DNA of 14,214 bases from an uncultured Pseudomonadota bacterium (GTDB taxonomy: Bacteria > Myxococcota_A > UBA796 > UBA9615): NCBI GenBank assembly GCA_937907595.1, contig CALCXL010000803.1, positions 1 through 14,214 of the forward strand. The letters are read 5' to 3'. Below, piece by piece: positions 12,978 to 14,214 of this stretch. The notes beneath the pieces were generated by a model. The model saw nothing but the letters and a program-made list of their open reading frames with translations, had not been told where the DNA came from and did not search any database. Position 1 is the first letter of the stretch; each line of letters begins with the position of its first letter. A program made the position numbers and the translations under genes.

Positions 12978-14204
12978 ATGGACTTCTTCTACGCGTTTCT
13001 GCTGATTTTCAACACGTCTTGGACCCTCGCTGGGATCTGGGCGATCTGGAAGATCCGCAACCGCAAGCTGGCCCCCGCGCCGACCCCTCCGGTCAGCGTG
13101 ATGAAGCCGCTGTGCGGCGTGGACCCGGACCTCGAGGGCAACCTCGACACCTTCTTCCACCAGGACCACCCCTCCTACGAGCTGATCTTCGGCGTGCAGG
13201 GCGACGCGGACCCGGCGATCGAGGTCGTGCATCGCCTGCAGGCGAAGTACCCGCACATCCGCAGCAAGCTGGTGATCCACAACAGCCGGCGCGGCATGAA
13301 CCCCAAGGTGCGCAACCTGCGCGCCATGCTGCCCGCCATCCGCCACGACGTGATGCTGATCAGCGACAGCAACGTCGCCGTGCCGCCCCACTACGTCCGG
13401 GAGATGACCACCGCCCTGGCGGAGCCGGGCATCGCCCTGGTGACCAACCTGGTGACCGTGCAAGGGGACGGCTCCCTGGGCGCGACCCTGGAAGCCATGC
13501 AGCTGTCGTCCTTCGTGGCGGCGGGCATCGCCACCCCGAACGAGCTGATGAACGAAGCCTGCGTCGTGGGCAAGTCCATGCTCTTCCGCCGATCGGTCTT
13601 CGAGCGCCTGGGCGGCTTCGAGTCCGTGGCCCACGTGCTGGCGGAGGACTTCGTCATGGGCCGCATGTTCCAGCGCGCGGGCTACCGCGTGCGGATCTGC
13701 CCCACGCCGGTGGTCAACGTCATCAGCGAGCACTCCGTGCTGTCCATGTACCAGCGGCACCTGCGCTGGGGGGCCATGCGACTGCGCGCGGCCCCGCACA
13801 CGTGGCTCCTGGAGTTCCTGTCGATCCCCATGGTGGTCGGGCTCGCCGCCCCGCTGTTCGGCGTGAACCTCTGGCTGGGCCTGACCTGGGCCATCGGGCT
13901 CACGCTGCTGCGGGATGCGGTGCAGTGGCTGCAGCTGGTGGGCCGCAAGCACCTGGGCCGCGCCCTGCTCTTGTTCCCCTTGCGCGACGTGATGCACGTG
14001 GTGCTCTGGGCCGGCGCGCCCTTCAAGCGCCGGGTGAGCTGGCGCGGCAACCCCCTCACGCTCTCCAGCGGCTCCCGCCTCTACGTCGAGGGCGAGCTGC
14101 CGACCGGCACCCTGGAGCAGGGGCCCTGGGGCAAGGACACGATCTCCACGGCCGAAGGCGCACGCGACCGCCGCGCCGCGGTGGGCGAGGAGCGGAGTCA
14201 CTGA
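12978..14204 (+). CDS. Membrane glycosyltransferase, GT21 ceramide-glucosyltransferase / HpnI-like
   Basis: Processive-type GT-A enzyme of the inner membrane, predicted to move a sugar from a nucleotide donor to a lipid such as ceramide or a hopanoid. 408 residues. One N-terminal span (about 4-24) precedes the catalytic domain. It has all GT21 signature parts: CGVDPDLEGNLDTFF (46-60), D1 at VQGDADPAIEV (Asp78), D2 at LISDSNVAV (Asp130), D3 at LAEDFVMG (Asp224) and (Q/R)xxRW as RHLRW (260-264). Hydrophobic C-terminal segments (about 277-312 and 328-346) are typical of the family. ATG 12978 was chosen as the first Met before the span; the ribosome site is weak. A hydrophilic tail of about 45 residues closes the protein. 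The resemblance of D1 and D3 to eukaryotic ceramide glucosyltransferase favours a sphingolipid acceptor; HpnI, which transfers a sugar in hopanoid tailoring, is the main alternative. No hopanoid or sphingolipid gene is visible nearby. Confidence 0.85.
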   Translation: MDFFYAFLLIFNTSWTLAGIWAIWKIRNRKLAPAPTPPVSVMKPLCGVDPDLEGNLDTFFHQDHPSYELIFGVQGDADPAIEVVHRLQAKYPHIRSKLVIHNSRRGMNPKVRNLRAMLPAIRHDVMLISDSNVAVPPHYVREMTTALAEPGIALVTNLVTVQGDGSLGATLEAMQLSSFVAAGIATPNELMNEACVVGKSMLFRRSVFERLGGFESVAHVLAEDFVMGRMFQRAGYRVRICPTPVVNVISEHSVLSMYQRHLRWGAMRLRAAPHTWLLEFLSIPMVVGLAAPLFGVNLWLGLTWAIGLTLLRDAVQWLQLVGRKHLGRALLLFPLRDVMHVVLWAGAPFKRRVSWRGNPLTLSSGSRLYVEGELPTGTLEQGPWGKDTISTAEGARDRRAAVGEERSH

Positions 14205-14214
14205 GCGGCTGAGC

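Noticed and set aside
12204..14201. 665-codon minus-strand frame opposite the glycosyltransferase
   Set aside because: His/Gln/Arg-rich antisense product, no motif, and it conflicts with a frame holding all GT21 signatures.

Overview
The window is a strongly G+C-rich bacterial chromosome segment carrying eleven protein-coding genes, ten complete and one running off the left edge. The order queA-tgt-yajC-secD-secF-recJ, a stand-alone IHF-beta type DNA-bending protein, a PIN-PhoH fusion, frequent GTG starts and a ceramide-glucosyltransferase-like enzyme next to RND-type envelope genes suggest a Gram-negative of the former Deltaproteobacteria, perhaps Myxococcota. This assignment is inference; nothing such as rRNA is present to settle it.

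Left and centre (1-10270), minus strand. Genes are read right to left. queA and tgt give the last and first dedicated steps of queuosine tRNA modification and overlap by 26 bp. They are followed almost without gaps by yajC, secD and secF (the accessory Sec translocase module) and recJ (single-strand DNA 5'-3' exonuclease). Spacing of 1 to 12 bp and Shine-Dalgarno sequences placed over upstream stop codons argue for a single operon. A 126-bp gap with a good sigma70-like promoter precedes an IHF/HU gene. Then come a PIN-PhoH ATPase and an rlmB-type TrmH-family rRNA methyltransferase with an unusual basic, 9-residue-repeat N-terminal tail; its 3' end lies outside the window.

Right (10271-14214). 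A TolC-family outer-membrane efflux protein is divergent from queA. Facing it, convergently, is a lipoprotein periplasmic adaptor (MFP) of an RND-type pump. No inner-membrane RND permease is present between or beside them. A 217-bp intergenic region holds a terminator-like hairpin followed directly by a strong-looking promoter. It leads into a membrane GT21-like glycosyltransferase with the full D1/D2/D3/(Q/R)xxRW signature, so glycosylation of ceramide or a hopanoid-type lipid is the best guess.

Overall this is mostly core housekeeping DNA. I see no CRISPR array, transposon, tRNA, rRNA, toxin-antitoxin pair or defence cassette. The more unusual points are the repeat tail of RlmB, its in-frame abutment with PhoH, the palindromic leader of the IHF gene, the split convergent TolC/adaptor pair, and the hairpin/promoter arrangement before the glycosyltransferase.
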